A DNA stretch of 47,500 bases from Anaeromyces robustus (GCA_002104895.1 MCFG01000064.1:40001-87500); one strand, 5' to 3'. Shown: positions 1-13,623, counted from the stretch's first letter. Made by a program: numbers and translations. The notes: generated by a model not told the origin, from the sequence alone.

Positions 1-113
1 TTATTTATTATTATAAAATAAATGTTGAAAAGCCTGAAGTATTATATATATTTAATATGAAATTAATAGAAAACAAAATATACTTTTTTTTTCTCGATTT
101 TTTTTTTTTTTTT

Positions 114-144
<31 letters not shown>

Positions 145-391
145 AATTATATTAAAAAAAAATTGTAAATAATACATAATTTTTTAATTCAATAATTAAA
201 AATAATTAAAAAAAAATATAAATGATATTTTCTCTATATTTTACTATATATTATATAATATTAAAAGAATGTTGATATATTAATGCTAATATAATTATTA
301 AAAAGTCTTTCGTTCGTTTTTTTTTTTTTTTTTTTGATAATTTTTTTTCTATTTTTTTTTTTTATGATTTACAATCATAAAAATCAAAGCC
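1..391. other. T-rich intergenic / 3' flank of the SH3 gene
   Basis: No coding region is visible. The stretch holds several T runs of 10 to more than 20 bases (about 88-144 and 318-363) in AT-only sequence. It lies downstream of the minus-strand gene ending at 392, so it probably contains that gene's 3' UTR and poly-A site, but no unique signal can be picked out because AATAAA-like words are everywhere. Confidence 0.6.
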
Positions 392-2110
392 TTATTCATG
401 AATGGTAATATTAGTGTTTACATAGCTATTTGAGTTATAATAATTATTATTATTAGCGTAAGAATTACGTCTAGAACGTCTTCTACTTGGAAGTGTAGAA
501 GTCTTTGATTTTTCAATCATTGTAGCATATTGATCTGCTTCAACAACACAAGTTCTTGGGAATACCCCTCCTTCTCCTGTAGAAATATTCTTACCTTCAC
601 ACCAACCATCTTCAAATATATCAGTGATTTCAACATCATCACCAATATTTAATTTTATTTCATCTTCTTCTGATGGTATAAACATTCTTACTACTTTATA
701 ACTTTGTTTTTCTTCTAAACTTTTCATACTATCATGTTTATTTCTTTCTATTGTTTTATATGTTTTATCTAAAGTTCTAATGAAATGATCATTAACTTCA
801 TTTTTAGTTTGATTAGATGTTTGTGCAACTTCTAAGTTAGTCCATGATACCTCACCAGTATCATCTGTAACAACAGAAATACGATCCAAGTTTTTATCAT
901 TAATATCTCTTCCTTTAAATTCTGCACTACTTCTTGGTGATTGTACTGGTAAATTTAATTCATCTTCACTTTCACGATGATCATTTTTACTAATCTTTTT
1001 ACTAATTAAAAGTGCTAGTGATAAAACGACTACACAACCAGCACCAATGATTAAATATATTAACATATTTTTACCACCTTTCTTTTTTGTATCTTTTTCA
1101 TTATCATTATTTTCTATTGATTTTTGCTTTTCCATATATTCTATTTTTTTTTTTTTTATTTTAAAAAAAAATAAATATTTTAATATAATATTTTAAAATA
1201 TAAAAATGATAATATTTTGAAAATAATAAATATTTTTTTTTCGATAATCATTTTATTATTATTATTATTATTATTATTTATTTTATTGATTTTTGTTATT
1301 TTATTTATATTCTAATTAATTTTTCAATATATATAAATAATTATTCAATATAATAAAGGAAAATACTTACTATAACTAAAAGTTCTTGATAATCCTATAC
1401 TATTATTTTTTGAAACACCATCTGGTTCAGCAATAACAGCAACATTATATACATAACCTTCTTCTAATTTTGGAATTTTATATTCATATTCATATTCAAT
1501 TAAATCTGTTTTAATAGCTCTTTCATTAAAAGAATAGAATAATTTTGTTTCACAATCTTGTGTTACATTTCCTAATAATTTTAATGTGAACTTTTTTATT
1601 TTATTATTGTCTGTTATTGGAGCATTTCCATTATTCGTATTATTTTTATTATTACTGTTATTATTTTCATTACTAATACTCCATTTTATCTTAAGTTTTG
1701 ATCTATTAGTGATAACTTCTTCTTCTTCATCATAATTATTTACTTCTACAACATCAACTGTTATATCTGGAACATTTTCATTTTCAAATTTAAAATTAAC
1801 TTTTATAATATATATAAATAATAATTAATTATAAAATATATAAAAATGTGTTTATATATTATAAAAAAAATATTATATAATAAAATAATAATTATATACC
1901 ATCTTTTGGTTTCTTTCCTTTCTTTTCCATATCATAAAAAGGTGTATCATTTGGATGTTTTCTTCCTGGTGGGTGTCCATTTTGAGGTGGATCTTGTGAT
2001 GGTACTGTTTGTGATGGCACTGCTTGTGATGACACTGCTTGTGCTGTAACAATTTGAATTATAAATATTAATAATAAAGTATATGGTATAATTTTTCTGA
2101 ACATTTTCAC
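392..2110 (-). CDS. Secreted-ectodomain, single-pass membrane protein with FN3-like and SH3 domains (3 exons)
   Basis: Exons (minus strand): 2110-1900, 1799-1371, 1140-392. Donors are GTATAT and GTAAGT; both acceptors end in AG. Phases agree (211+429+749 nt = 462 codons plus stop). Exon 1 encodes a signal peptide (basic Met-Lys start, hydrophobic core, Ala-Gln-Ala exit) and a Ser/Pro/Gln-rich linker. Exon 2 (residues about 71-213) has alternating beta-strand patterns ending in EEGYVYNVAVIAEPDG, which looks like a fibronectin type III or similar Ig-like fold. Exon 3 has a transmembrane helix (about 239-261) followed by basic residues, then an SH3 domain (about 361-414) with GDDVEITDIFEDGWCEG and GVFPRTCV. 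The topology puts the SH3 domain in the cytosol, where it would bind proline-rich partners. The layout recalls fungal Fus1/Sho1-type membrane SH3 proteins, but no orthology is claimed. Taking the Met at 1135 as the start would lose the signal peptide; the open frame continues through the acceptor into exon 2. Confidence 0.85.
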
Positions 2111-3773
2111 TGTTTTATTTGAATAAATTTTTTTTTTTTAAAAAAAAAATAAATTAATTTTAATATGAATTTTTATTGATAAATAAAAATTTTAATAATT
2201 AAAATAAAAGAAAAATACCTTTTTATATTAATAAATAAACAATGGTTTTCGTCCTTTAATCGTTTATTATTTTTATTATTATTTTGATTATATATAATAA
2301 TTACTTTCTAGTTTAGTAAAAAAGAATATTACTCTTTTATTATTATTATTTTTATAATTCAAATTAATTATAATAAAATATATTTTAGTATTAAAATCCA
2401 ATTATATAATAAATAAATAATTTATTATTACTTTTAAATAATAATATTTAGCATTAATCTAATATATGTTTTTTTTTATGTTATGGGTATTTAGATTAAG
2501 TTAATCTATTATTCTTTTAAATTAGATTTTATATTCTATCTTTTTTTCATTTATTAAAAAAAAAAAATAAAATAAACCAAAAAAAAAAGACAAAAATATT
2601 TATATATATTATAATAAAAACTTAAATTATTTTTATAAAAATTAAGGTTCCAAGTTATATTAAAAATTTATTTTATATTATTTTTTGTTTTTCCTTTAAT
2701 TTTTAGATATAAATTATTTTCATTTTTTTTTCATTTTTTTATTTACTTAATTATTAATTATTTTTTTAAATTTTTATTTTTATTTATTAATTTTTATATT
2801 TATTAAAATATATTAATAAATCATAGGTTTATTGTGTATATATTATTTATATTTTTTAATATATTTAATATTTATATATTAGAATAAATTTTATAATATA
2901 TTAAAATAAATGACTGAATACAAAGGTTAAATTTTGAAAAGCAATAATTTCATATACAATTATTATTTTATATTGTTATTGGATTAATATAATGTACTAT
3001 ATATTATATATTAAATTTTTGCAAAAAAATAAATATATATAATTATAATACATATATATTATAATTAACCTTAATATATTAAAAACTATATATATTATGT
3101 TGAATTGAATACTATTCTATTATTATTGGCTATTTATTTATATTTATAATTTAATTAATACTTTTTTAGTAATTATTTGAGTTCTTAGCACTTATATTTT
3201 GTATACAACTTTTAATTAATAATATAGTTCATATGTTTTATTTTGGCTAATTTACTGATTAAATTATTGTAGCTACAAATTTTTCCTTTTTCTTTAATAA
3301 TATAAATATTTATTATTTATTATAATATATTTCTTTGCTTTTTCTTTTCTTTTCTTTAATAATATATTTATTATATATTTATTATTTATTATAATATATT
3401 TCTCTTAATTAATTTATTAAAAAATCCTATTACTAATAATTAATAATTATCCTAATCCTTTTATTAAAGTGGAACATTTTTTAAATTTTAATTTTCTATT
3501 TTTTCTATTTTTTATTATTAAAATATTTTAGATTATTAATAATTAACCTTTCAAAAATATCTATAAAGTTTAAAAATTATATTTTATTTTTATTTTGCTT
3601 ATAGGGCTTTAAACTAATAATATTCCAATAATATTCTGTTTTTTATGGCTTTATTTAGATATTATTTTTAATTTTGTGTTGATCAATTGTTTTATAATAT
3701 CAATATCTTTCTCATTAATTAATTTATATTAAATGAGTAATAACAAATAAATCAAAATAGCTTTTTACAAAGA

Positions 3774-3810
<37 letters not shown>

Positions 3811-3900
3811 GTATTAATATTAGTATTAATATTGGTATTATAATCATCCTTATAACTTAATATATTTTCAATATATATATTTTATTTATATTATAAATTT

Positions 3901-3974
3901 ATTATTCATTGCATAGTATATATCTTTTATTTCGATAATTATTCATTGAATAGTATATATCTTTTATTTCGATA
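3901..3974. repeat. Tandem duplication, 37-bp unit, 2 copies
   Basis: Copies at 3901-3937 and 3938-3974 differ at one position (GCATAG versus GAATAG). Each ends in TTTATTTCGATA. Non-coding context. Confidence 0.9.
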
Positions 3975-4816
3975 ATTTCATCATTTATTTTATAACTTTT
4001 ATATTTTTTTACATCATTTATAAATTCCTTTGTAAATTTCGATAATTATATACATTAATTTTTAAAGGTACATAAAAACAAATTAAAAAATAACAATACT
4101 TTACCTTTTTTTAAATTATTATAATGATTTTGGCTTAACAATTTTATTATATTAAACAAAATTATTATATTATGTATTGAATTATCAATTGATTCTTTTA
4201 AATCAGTAAAGTAAATATTATAATTTTAATTTACTGATATATATTAATATATTTTGATATATTTATTATTTATATTTATTATTTTAAATTTATTTATAAT
4301 TATTTGTTTTTAATTAATTTTTTATATGATTATTTTTATTTTTATTTTTTATTTTTAATTTTTTTTATTATATATTTTCATTTAATAAAATAAAAATATA
4401 TTATTATTATTATTATTATTATTATTTTGATTTTGATTTTAACGATTTAAAGGTTATACGAAAAAAAAAAAATAAGAAAAAGATAAAAAAAATTATATAT
4501 AATTTTTTTTATTTTTCTTTCTTGTTAAGCTTTTACTATTATTAATTTTTTATTTTCTTTTTAAAAAAAAAAAATAAAGTACATTTACATATTATTTATA
4601 TAAAAGTAATGAAAAAAAGTATATAAATAAATGAATATAATATAAAATAAATGAATCATTCAATTATCATTTTATTTATTATTATTACATAAATATATTT
4701 TATATATTGATGTTCATATATTAATATATTAATATATTAGAGTACTAAAAATATAGATAAAAAATGTAAAGTACTTTTTTTTTTTTTTAACAATTTTTCA
4801 TATATATAAATAATAA

Positions 4817-4863
<47 letters not shown>

Positions 4864-4925
4864 ATATACAAATAATTAATAATTAATTAGTTAATCAATT
4901 AAATAAATATTTTATATTAAAATAA

Positions 4926-4994
4926 ATCTATCAAATATAATATGTATGTTTTTATATACATCTATCAAATATAATATGTATGTTTTTAATATAC
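4926..4994. repeat. Tandem duplication, about 34-35-bp unit, 2 copies
   Basis: The words ATCTATCAAATATAATATGT followed by ATG and a T run repeat at 4926-4959 and 4960-4994. The copies differ by one A insertion near the end. Non-coding context. Confidence 0.85.
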
Positions 4995-6607
4995 GATTTT
5001 ACTGATAAATAAATAAAAAATAATTCTATTAATTATTAATTATCTTTAGTTTATTATCATTATTATTATCATTATTATCATAATGATTGATGGAAAGAAA
5101 AAAGGTTTTTTTTTTTTTTGATATTATTATTAATACATCATTGTGATATTGCAATTATTAATACAAAAAAAAATATTGTTATTTGTTATTATTTTTAATT
5201 TCAATGTTTAATATAAAATGTATTTTAATAATACAAGAAAAAATGTTCAAAAAGAACAAAAAAAAAAAAAAAAAAAACAATATAATATAATTTAATTTAA
5301 TTTAATTGAGATTTTAAAAAAAATTGAAACAAAAAAAAAAAAAGTTTTAAAAATTCTTTTTTATCGTTTTTTTTTCTAATTAATTACAAATAAAAATAAA
5401 AATAAACCTTTTCTTTTTTCTAAGTTTTAAAACATAATATATTTAAAGATGAAAAAAAAAAAAAGTTACAAAGTTACAAAGTTACTAAATTTATTGAATT
5501 TATCATTTATAAAACAGTGTATTTTTATCACTTAATCTTTATATATTTTTATCTTTTTTATTTATTTATTTTTATTATTTAAATATATATAAAGTTTTAT
5601 GTTTTCTAATTTTTTGTATTTTGTATTTTTTTTTTCTTTTTCGCCTAATTTTATTTATCTTATTTATTATAAATTTATTATTAATTAAAGTTTTTAATTT
5701 TTATCACAAATGTTTTAATATTATTTTTTAAAAAATATCATTTATTATTTTTTATTATTCAATATATTAAAATTTATACAATGATGAATACAAAAGCATA
5801 CAAAAGAGGTAAAAAAATTTAATAACTATTATTTTAAATTTAAAATTATGTTATATATAAATATATAAATAAATATATAAATAAATATATAAATAAATAT
5901 ATAAATATAGAATTTTATTATACTTTATATAATTTATTATAATATATTTATTATTATATATTATTTAATATAACTTTATTTTATAATAAAATTGAAAATT
6001 TGGTCTATGTTTAGAATATTCTACAATCATTATTAAAAATGTAAAAAAGGCATTTTAAAAAATGTAAAAAAATGTAAATAATTGTAAATAAATAATTGTA
6101 AAAAAGTTCTTTATTAATAATAGAAAAGAATGTATGATATTCTATAATAAAATTTGATTATTAAAAAAAAATATTAGCATAGAATGTATGGATATTTATT
6201 AAGTGAAATCGTGATAAAATAGTTTATTTCGTAATGACTCATTTTTTAGTGGTATTAAATTCTACAAAAGTAAGAAAATTAGTGTTTTTTTTTTTTTATT
6301 TTTTCTGTGATTTTTTATCATTTAATGTATTTAATATTCAATAATAAATAAACGGTAACAATAACAATAAAACGTGGAGAAAAAAAAAAAAAAAACACTT
6401 GAATAAATAAATGAATAATAATAGTAATAATAATATTTTTAAAAGAAATGTATTACAAAAACTTTAAAAATTAAAATTGAAAATTATTATTTATTTTAAA
6501 TTCTCTTAGCTTTATTTTCAATAACAAAAAAATTAATTATACATTTATATATTTTTATTATAAAAATATATAAATGTTTAAATATTTATTTATTATTATT
6601 ATTATTC

Positions 6608-6747
<140 letters not shown>

Positions 6748-7296
6748 TGAATAAAGTTTTAATCTTGTAGCAGCAGCATTCAACAAAATAAAAAAAATTA
6801 AATATTAAAATAACATTATATAGTTTTTATACATTATAAAATTATAAATAATATATTTTATTTTATTATTTATAATTAAATATTGTAAATTAAAATATTA
6901 TTATCGTTATTATTAAAAATATATAAATTAAATTAAAGAAAACCCAGATATAATTCATTAAAATTTATTTTTTTTTTATATTATATAGTGTTATATTTTG
7001 TTCCATTATATTTTAATATTAATTTATCCTTTTCCATTGAATAAAAAATTATTAACTAATAACAATAATATTTTATAATACTTTAATTAAATAAAAGTTC
7101 TTTAAATATGATTATATATAGAAATAAATTATTATAAAAATATGAAATAAATTGAAAAAGAATATGTATAGAAGTTTTTATTATATATTTAAATAATATA
7201 TATATATTATAGTTTTTTGAATTGACTATCATTTATTATTTTTATAACTCTATAAAACTATAATTATTTTATTATATTATATCCAAATAATAAATA

Positions 7297-10200
7297 ATGT
7301 CTAAACCTATAAAACTAACAGCAGCTATCCTTCTACTTTTCGTAGTAAATATTATTATATTTACCTTATTTAATTATACCCAAATTAACAATAACACAGG
7401 TATTTATAAAAATTAATCATAATTATCAAGATGAATACAATGTTATTATTTATATTGTATTGTTTATATTATATTATATATTCATATATATATATCAATT
7501 TTTTTCTTTTTTCTTTTTTTTCTTTTTTACTTACTTGAATAATTATTTATAAAGTAGAAGAATTAAAGGAGGATATTTTAAAGAATAATTATCAAAATTT
7601 AGATAATGTAGATAATAATAATAATAATAATATTAAAATTCAGGATGATGATTTGGAGGGTGATATAAGTAATGGGTATAATGATTTTTCATTACGGAAA
7701 TCTTTGAATATTTTTTCTAATAGAATTAAATTAAAATTTAAGGGAAAAGATAAAGATAAAAATAAATATAAAATTAAAAAAAAAGAAAAAAATAATGATT
7801 TTAAAAATGGACTTGATAATAATATTAAATTTAAAAGTTTAAAACCAATATATGATACTTTTAAAAAAAAATTAATTTTAGAAGAAGTATATAATCCAAA
7901 TAGAATATTATGGAAGGAAGTTAGATTTGGTAAACCAAAAATACCCTCATTAGAAAATATGACTAATCAAACAGAATATGAAATAAGAAAAAAGTCTATT
8001 TTAGAAGATGCTAATATGTCTATTAGTTTAGAACTAGAGAGACAAAAAAAAAGAATTGCTAATGATGATGAAAGACAATTAAGATTTTTATTAAAATATG
8101 CAAGAGATGTTGAAACTGGAGTAAGAGGTGATATGTTAGAACCAGAATGGGAATGGGCATCTAATATATCTATTGTTTATACTTGGGTTAATGGATCAGA
8201 TCCTATTCATTTAAAACAAAAAGCTAAATATAATGGTGGTATAAAAAAAGTAGATAATCGTGATCGATGTGTAGATGAATTAAAATATTCTTTAAGATCT
8301 CTTTTTAAAAATTTACCTTGGCATAAAGGTAAAATTTTTATTGTTACACCTGGTCAAACTCCTAATTGGTTAGATCCTAATTTTGATCGTATTCAAATTA
8401 TTAATCAAGAAGATATTTTACCTTCAAAAGATTTTAGAGGAAATAAGGTCAATCCAACATTTAATACTTTTGCTATTGAATGGTTTTTAGATAAAATTCC
8501 TGGTTTAACCGAACAATTTATTCAAATTAATGATGATTATTTCTTTAATCATCCTTTACATCCTTCTTATTTCTTTTATGGTGGTGGTGAAGCTTATGAT
8601 ATGGATGAAATTTATATGAATTATTTTAATATGGAACATAAATTAAAAAAGGATTATCCTCTATACTTTGATAAATATTTTAAACCTTCTAAACATTATA
8701 AAATAACCTCAAAAATTAATTATAATAAATATTTAGCTAATCCTCAAATATTAAAAGATTATTCATATTGTTTAAAACAACTTTTAGATAATCTTGAAAA
8801 AAATAATAATAATGAACTTAATAATAAAATTTATTTACGTTGTGCTAGTTTTATAGAAATTAAATCTAAAGAAAGAGAAGAAATAAATAAATATAAAACA
8901 AAAATAAATAAAACAAATAAAACTAATGAAAATAATAAAGATAATTTTAATAATAATACTAATTCAGATACAGATTCTAATACATATATTAAACCTAACA
9001 CTAATGATAATACTATTAATACTACTACTACTACTACTACTAATATTAATACTAATAATAATAATGGTAGCGTTAACACCAATGATGATTATATTAAAAA
9101 TAATAATAATAGTAATAATGAGATTGATAGTAATGTTAGTGATAATAATGATATTAAGGAAATTAATAATTACTATTTTGATAATGATGGAAATATTAAA
9201 ATATTTGATATGAATGAAGAATTAATAAAAGAATTGGAATTAGATGAATTAAAACCATTAAATAATCATAAATATAGATTAAAAAAATATAAAAATAAAA
9301 TAAAAATAAAAATTCTAATAAGCAAGAAAATGAAAATGAAAATGAGAAAGAAAATGAATATGAAAATAAATATGAAAATGAAAAAGAAAATGAATATGAA
9401 AATAAATATGAAAATGAAAAAGAAAATGAATATGAAAAAGAAAATGAATATGAAAATGAATATGAATATGAAAATGAATATGAAAATGAAAATGAAAATG
9501 AATATGAAAATGAAAAAGAAAATGAATATGAAAATGAATATGAATATGAAAATGAAAAAGAAAATGAATATGAAAAAGAAAAAGAAAATGAATATGAATA
9601 TGAAAATGAAAAAGAAAATGAAAATGAATATGAAAATGAAAAAAAGAAAGAGAAAAGACAGGAACCAGAAGAAAAAATAAAAGTAAAAGAAAAAATTGAA
9701 GATAAAATTGAAGAAGATATTGGAGAAATAGGAGAAATAGGAGAAATAGAAGAGGAAAAAGAAGATTTAGGAAAAAGTATTAATGGAACAGAATATGAAA
9801 AAAAACATTTTAAAAGATATGATTATAAAACACCTGATAAATTTTATTTATTTCCAAATGCAGCCGAACATTTTAGATTTCCAAATTTATATTTAACTTT
9901 ATATTTTATTACTAATGATATACCATATGCAAAAAATGTAGGTAAATCCTATTTTTCATATACGATGAATGAAAGATTTCTTGCATCATTGGGTATGACA
10001 AATGGTGCTATAAAATTAAAATATGGTAGATATATTAAAACCAATCGAATAGAACATTCTCCTTATGTTTGGTATCGTGATCTTTTCCCAATGTGTAGAC
10101 AAAAATTTCAAAAATTTATAGATATAACTTTAACTCATAAATTTAGACATCCAGAAGATGTAATACCACCTTTTGCTAATCAAGCTTTTATGAGATATAC

Positions 10201-10537
10201 TGCATCTAAAAGTAATTTTGAAGAAGAATTTGATAAATTTCATCAATCAAGGTATATTTATGATCCAATAAAAAAAGGGGAAAAAATTAAAAAAGTAAGA
10301 ACTATTTTAAAATTTGGTTTTCATATAGTAGAAGATCATTTAAGAGAAAGAACTATGAAATTTGGTCAAGTATTTGATGATACAATAAAAAATTTAAATT
10401 TATATGAAACCATTATTAGGGATCCCACTGTTTTATTTTTTAATTTAAATGATGATTATACTGAACCAAGAGTTAGTGAAGAATTACATGAAATTATGGA
10501 ATATTTATTCCCTGAAAAAGGAATTTTTGAAAAATAA
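7297..10537 (+). CDS. Stealth-family sugar-phosphate transferase, type II membrane protein (2 exons, one apparent frameshift)
   Basis: Exon 1 is 7297-7399; the intron is 7400-7554 (GTATTT...AAAG); exon 2 runs to the TAA at 10535-10537. Residues about 8-28 form a signal anchor, then a basic/Asn-rich stem. Stealth motifs appear in order: CR1 (SIVYTWVNGSDP, about 8167-8204); CR2 (DELKYSLRSLFKNLPW to IQINDDYFF, about 8274-8550); an Asn/Thr/Glu low-complexity insert (about 8780-9720); CR3 (EHSPYVWYRDLFP and FRHPEDVIPPFANQAF, about 10050-10190); CR4 (FFNLNDDY to YLFPEKGIFE, about 10435-10531). The family includes GlcNAc-1-phosphotransferase (GNPTAB) and Cryptococcus xylosylphosphotransferase XPT1; members transfer sugar phosphates to glycans in the Golgi. 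The donor sugar here is unknown. The frame shifts by one base near 9296-9300, where one A run has four A's while its neighbours have five. With both sides conserved, an assembly error or a very recent mutation is likelier than old decay. Confidence 0.85.
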
Positions 10538-12030
10538 AAAAAAAAAAAAAAAAAAAAAAAAACAATAATAAAAATTAACAAAAATTATTATAGGGTAAAC
10601 TAATTAGTAGCAATTTATAGAAATAATTTTTCTTTATTTTTCTTTTTTTTTTTTTTTTTTTTTTAATTGGGACAAATTAATTTAATGAAAAAAATAACAA
10701 CAAAATTAAAATACACGAATTATAAAATTCTATTAATTTTGTTATAATTATAATAATTTATTTACTTTTATTATTTAATTATTATCTATTTATTAATTTA
10801 TTTATACATTTTTTTTTTATTTTAAATTCTTTATTTTTTTTTTTTTTTTTTTCATTCATTCATTTAATTTTATTATTCTAATAAGTGAATGTAATATATA
10901 CATATATAAGCACATTATAACATCACCTATATTAATACAAGAATATAAAAACTATCATTTTTGGTTTCATTTATTTATATTATTAAGCATCATAATAATA
11001 AAAATTAATCAAAATAAATATTAAAAAAATTTTTCATTTTTTAAATTTTTTAAAGTTTTTAAAAATATCTGAAGTATTGGTCAATCATAGATCATCAATA
11101 AATACTTATTTAATGCCAGGATAAAATAAAAAAAAAAAAATTAATAAAAGTTAATATTTAAAAAATCATGACTGTAGTAGAATAATATTAAATATATATA
11201 AATATTTTTTTTGGAAAATGATAAAAAAGCTAATACATCATATATATAATATGTTTTTAAATAATTTAATAATTTAGATTATTTAATAAAAAAAATATTA
11301 TCTATATATTACTATAATATTATTAAAAATATTAAAATTGCTTTTAAAATATAAAAATAGTCTGTATATTATACAATTTATTTAAGTATTATTAATAATT
11401 AATAGTATATTTTATATTTATTATACATATACTTATATATAATATTTATATAGAATTTTATATTTTAATTTTTTTTTTTATCATTTTTTTATATATTTAT
11501 ATTTTTTATATTTATATTTTTTTACAAATTATATATATTTTTGTTGATTTTTAATAATTATTTTTATCTTTTTTTAATGTTATTTAAAACAATAATAGAA
11601 TGACGATATTTGTTATTTCTTTGTGTATTTTTGTTTAAAAATTTAAAATTATTGAAAGTTATAATTTAATATTTTAAATAATATATTTTTATACAATTCA
11701 TTTTCAAAATTTAAAATTAAAATTTAAATAAATTTTGATGGTATATTTATTAGTAATAACAAAACTAATTGAATTTTTATTGATATTCAATGTAATTAAA
11801 TATAATTGAATGAATATAAATTTAAAAAAGGGTTATTCAAAGATTTATATTTTTTTTTTCATAAATACATTTATGAATATTGTATTTAAATTAATGGTAT
11901 AAACATTAATATTACTGCTTTATTATATTATTACTACTGTTATGAATTGTATAAATAAATACTGGTATGAATTCTTTTTTATAAATAATTTTTTTATATT
12001 TCTTTTTTAATTATTTTTGATTTTGATTTT
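10538..12030. other. Convergent intergenic region, no gene seen
   Basis: This lies between the 3' end of the Stealth gene and the 3' end of the minus-strand NAA38 gene. It opens with a poly-A run of about 25 bases directly after the Stealth stop codon. Several T runs follow (about 10640-10664, 10833-10851). No coding exon or RNA gene could be supported. Confidence 0.55.
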
Positions 12031-12789
12031 CTAGAGATATGGATAAGTTATTGCTTCTACTTTTTTTATGTATTTTCCAGGTATCTTTTTTGTATATTGA
12101 TATAATGATATTTTTTTAAAAAAAAAAACATTATTTAAAAAAAAAAAAAAAAAACATTAATTTATAATTAATATATTAAATAAATATATATAATATAATA
12201 AAAATTTCGTTTTTAGTATTAAATATTTTTTAAAATTTTAAAATTATTAATTATTTTATTTTATTTGAATTTATATTGATTATTACCATAATTAATCCAA
12301 GAAATCGTGAATTATCTTTTTTTTTAATTCATTATAATAAGAATATTTACATAAAATTGTATTATTGTTAATTATTATTATTAAAAATTAAATAATTTAT
12401 TAATTAAAGAAATTTTTTAAAAGTATATTTTTTTTTAAAAAAAAGATTCTTAAATTAAGATGGATAAAATAATTTAATTATTAATTTTAATATTAATAAT
12501 AATATTATTATATATATTTACAATTTGATAATGAATCATCCTCTTCACTATTTTCAACTTTATTTTGCTCTTCATTTTCTTCTTGGTTTTCTTTTTGCTT
12601 TTCTTCTTTTAATGTATACTCATTGGATGAAGATAATATAATATTTTTATCTTTATCAATACACATAAAATAACCAATAAATTTTCTTTTATCTTCAATA
12701 GTTATTCTTAATTTTGTATAAATATATTGACTGAGTTCTTTTATATTTGGTGTATCATTTTTTGGACAGTAAACTTCCTTTGCGGCCAT
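12031..12789 (-). CDS. NAA38: N-alpha-acetyltransferase 38, NatC auxiliary subunit (LSm-domain protein LSMD1), 3 exons
   Basis: Exons (minus strand): 12789-12522, 12315-12287 (only 29 nt) and 12084-12031. Introns begin GTAAAT and GTAATA and end in AAG. Phases agree (268+29+54 = 351 nt, 116 aa plus TAG stop). Exon 1 carries the Sm1 half (LRITIEDKRKFIGYFMCIDK, then NIILSSSNEY) plus an inserted Glu/Lys/Asn-rich loop. Exons 2 and 3 complete the Sm2 half (SRFLGLIM joined to IPGKYIKKVEAITYPYL). The Sm2 LGL-M-PG-I pattern is typical of NAA38/LSMD1, the non-catalytic subunit that works with NAA30 and NAA35 in co-translational N-terminal acetylation of Met-hydrophobic termini. A generic Lsm protein is less likely because the LGL-MIPG form is NatC-like. 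Reading only exon 1 to its in-frame TAA at 12508 would truncate the Sm fold. Confidence 0.88.
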
Positions 12790-13348
12790 TTTTTTTTATT
12801 TTATAAAATATTTTATTTTCTTTTATAATGAATTATTATAATAATTATTTTTTATTTTTGTATAAAATAAAAAAAAAATAAAAATTTATAAAAATTTTAA
12901 TGATTAACCATATAAAAAAATCTTTTTTTTTTTTTTATTATTTATTATTGATTAAATTAATTTATTTTTATATTATAATAAATAATAATTAAAATAAAAT
13001 TATTATTTAATAATAATAAATAATATAAAATAATAAATAATATAAATAATATAAATAAATAAATAATTATTAATTAATAATTAATAAAAATCTTCATTAT
13101 AAATTTTATATCCTTAAAAAAAAAAAAAAAAACTATCTGTATCAAAAAAGATATGGAATATTATATATTTAAGAAATATTATTTAGGTGTAGCAGTTAAA
13201 TATTTATCATTATCAGATTATTATTTATTTATTTATTTATATATAAATAAAATAAAGTAAAAGAAAACGTTTATTTCATGCATATTTGAATAAAATAAAT
13301 AACAATCTTATTAAAAAATTGACCATTAACAAATATATTTATTAATAT

Positions 13349-13395
<47 letters not shown>

Positions 13396-13580
13396 TATAT
13401 TTATTTATTTCGGATATGAAAATTTTATCAATTTTATTTTTCTTTTTTGATTGTGCAACATTTTTTATTTTTATTTTTTATTTTTATTTATATTGTATTT
13501 TTATAAAAAATATTGTTTAACTTTTATCTAATTAAAACTATTTGAAATTAGCAAACATTTTTTTTATTTAAATAAATGAA

Positions 13581-13623
<43 letters not shown>

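Noticed and set aside
1846-2049. Plus-strand frame opposite the SH3 gene
   Set aside because: It is the complement of exon 1 and its intron; the minus strand has a signal peptide, phase-consistent splicing and a domain.
5781-5810. Short ATG frame followed by GTAAAA, as a first exon
   Set aside because: No downstream exon with coding character could be linked to it.
8831-9213. Ile/Leu/Val-rich frames on both strands within the Stealth gene
   Set aside because: They are shadows of the Asn/Thr codon repeats, with no domain features.
9300-9680. Met/Lys repeat protein end of the first Stealth frame
   Set aside because: This is the wrong-frame reading of the GAAAATGAATATGAA repeat after the frameshift. 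The other frame gives Glu/Asn/Tyr repeats and runs into CR3 and CR4.
9280-9700. Programmed ribosomal frameshift in the Stealth gene
   Set aside because: No unusual slippery context stands out because the whole tract is A-rich, and no such recoding is known in this family. A base-count error or mutation is simpler.
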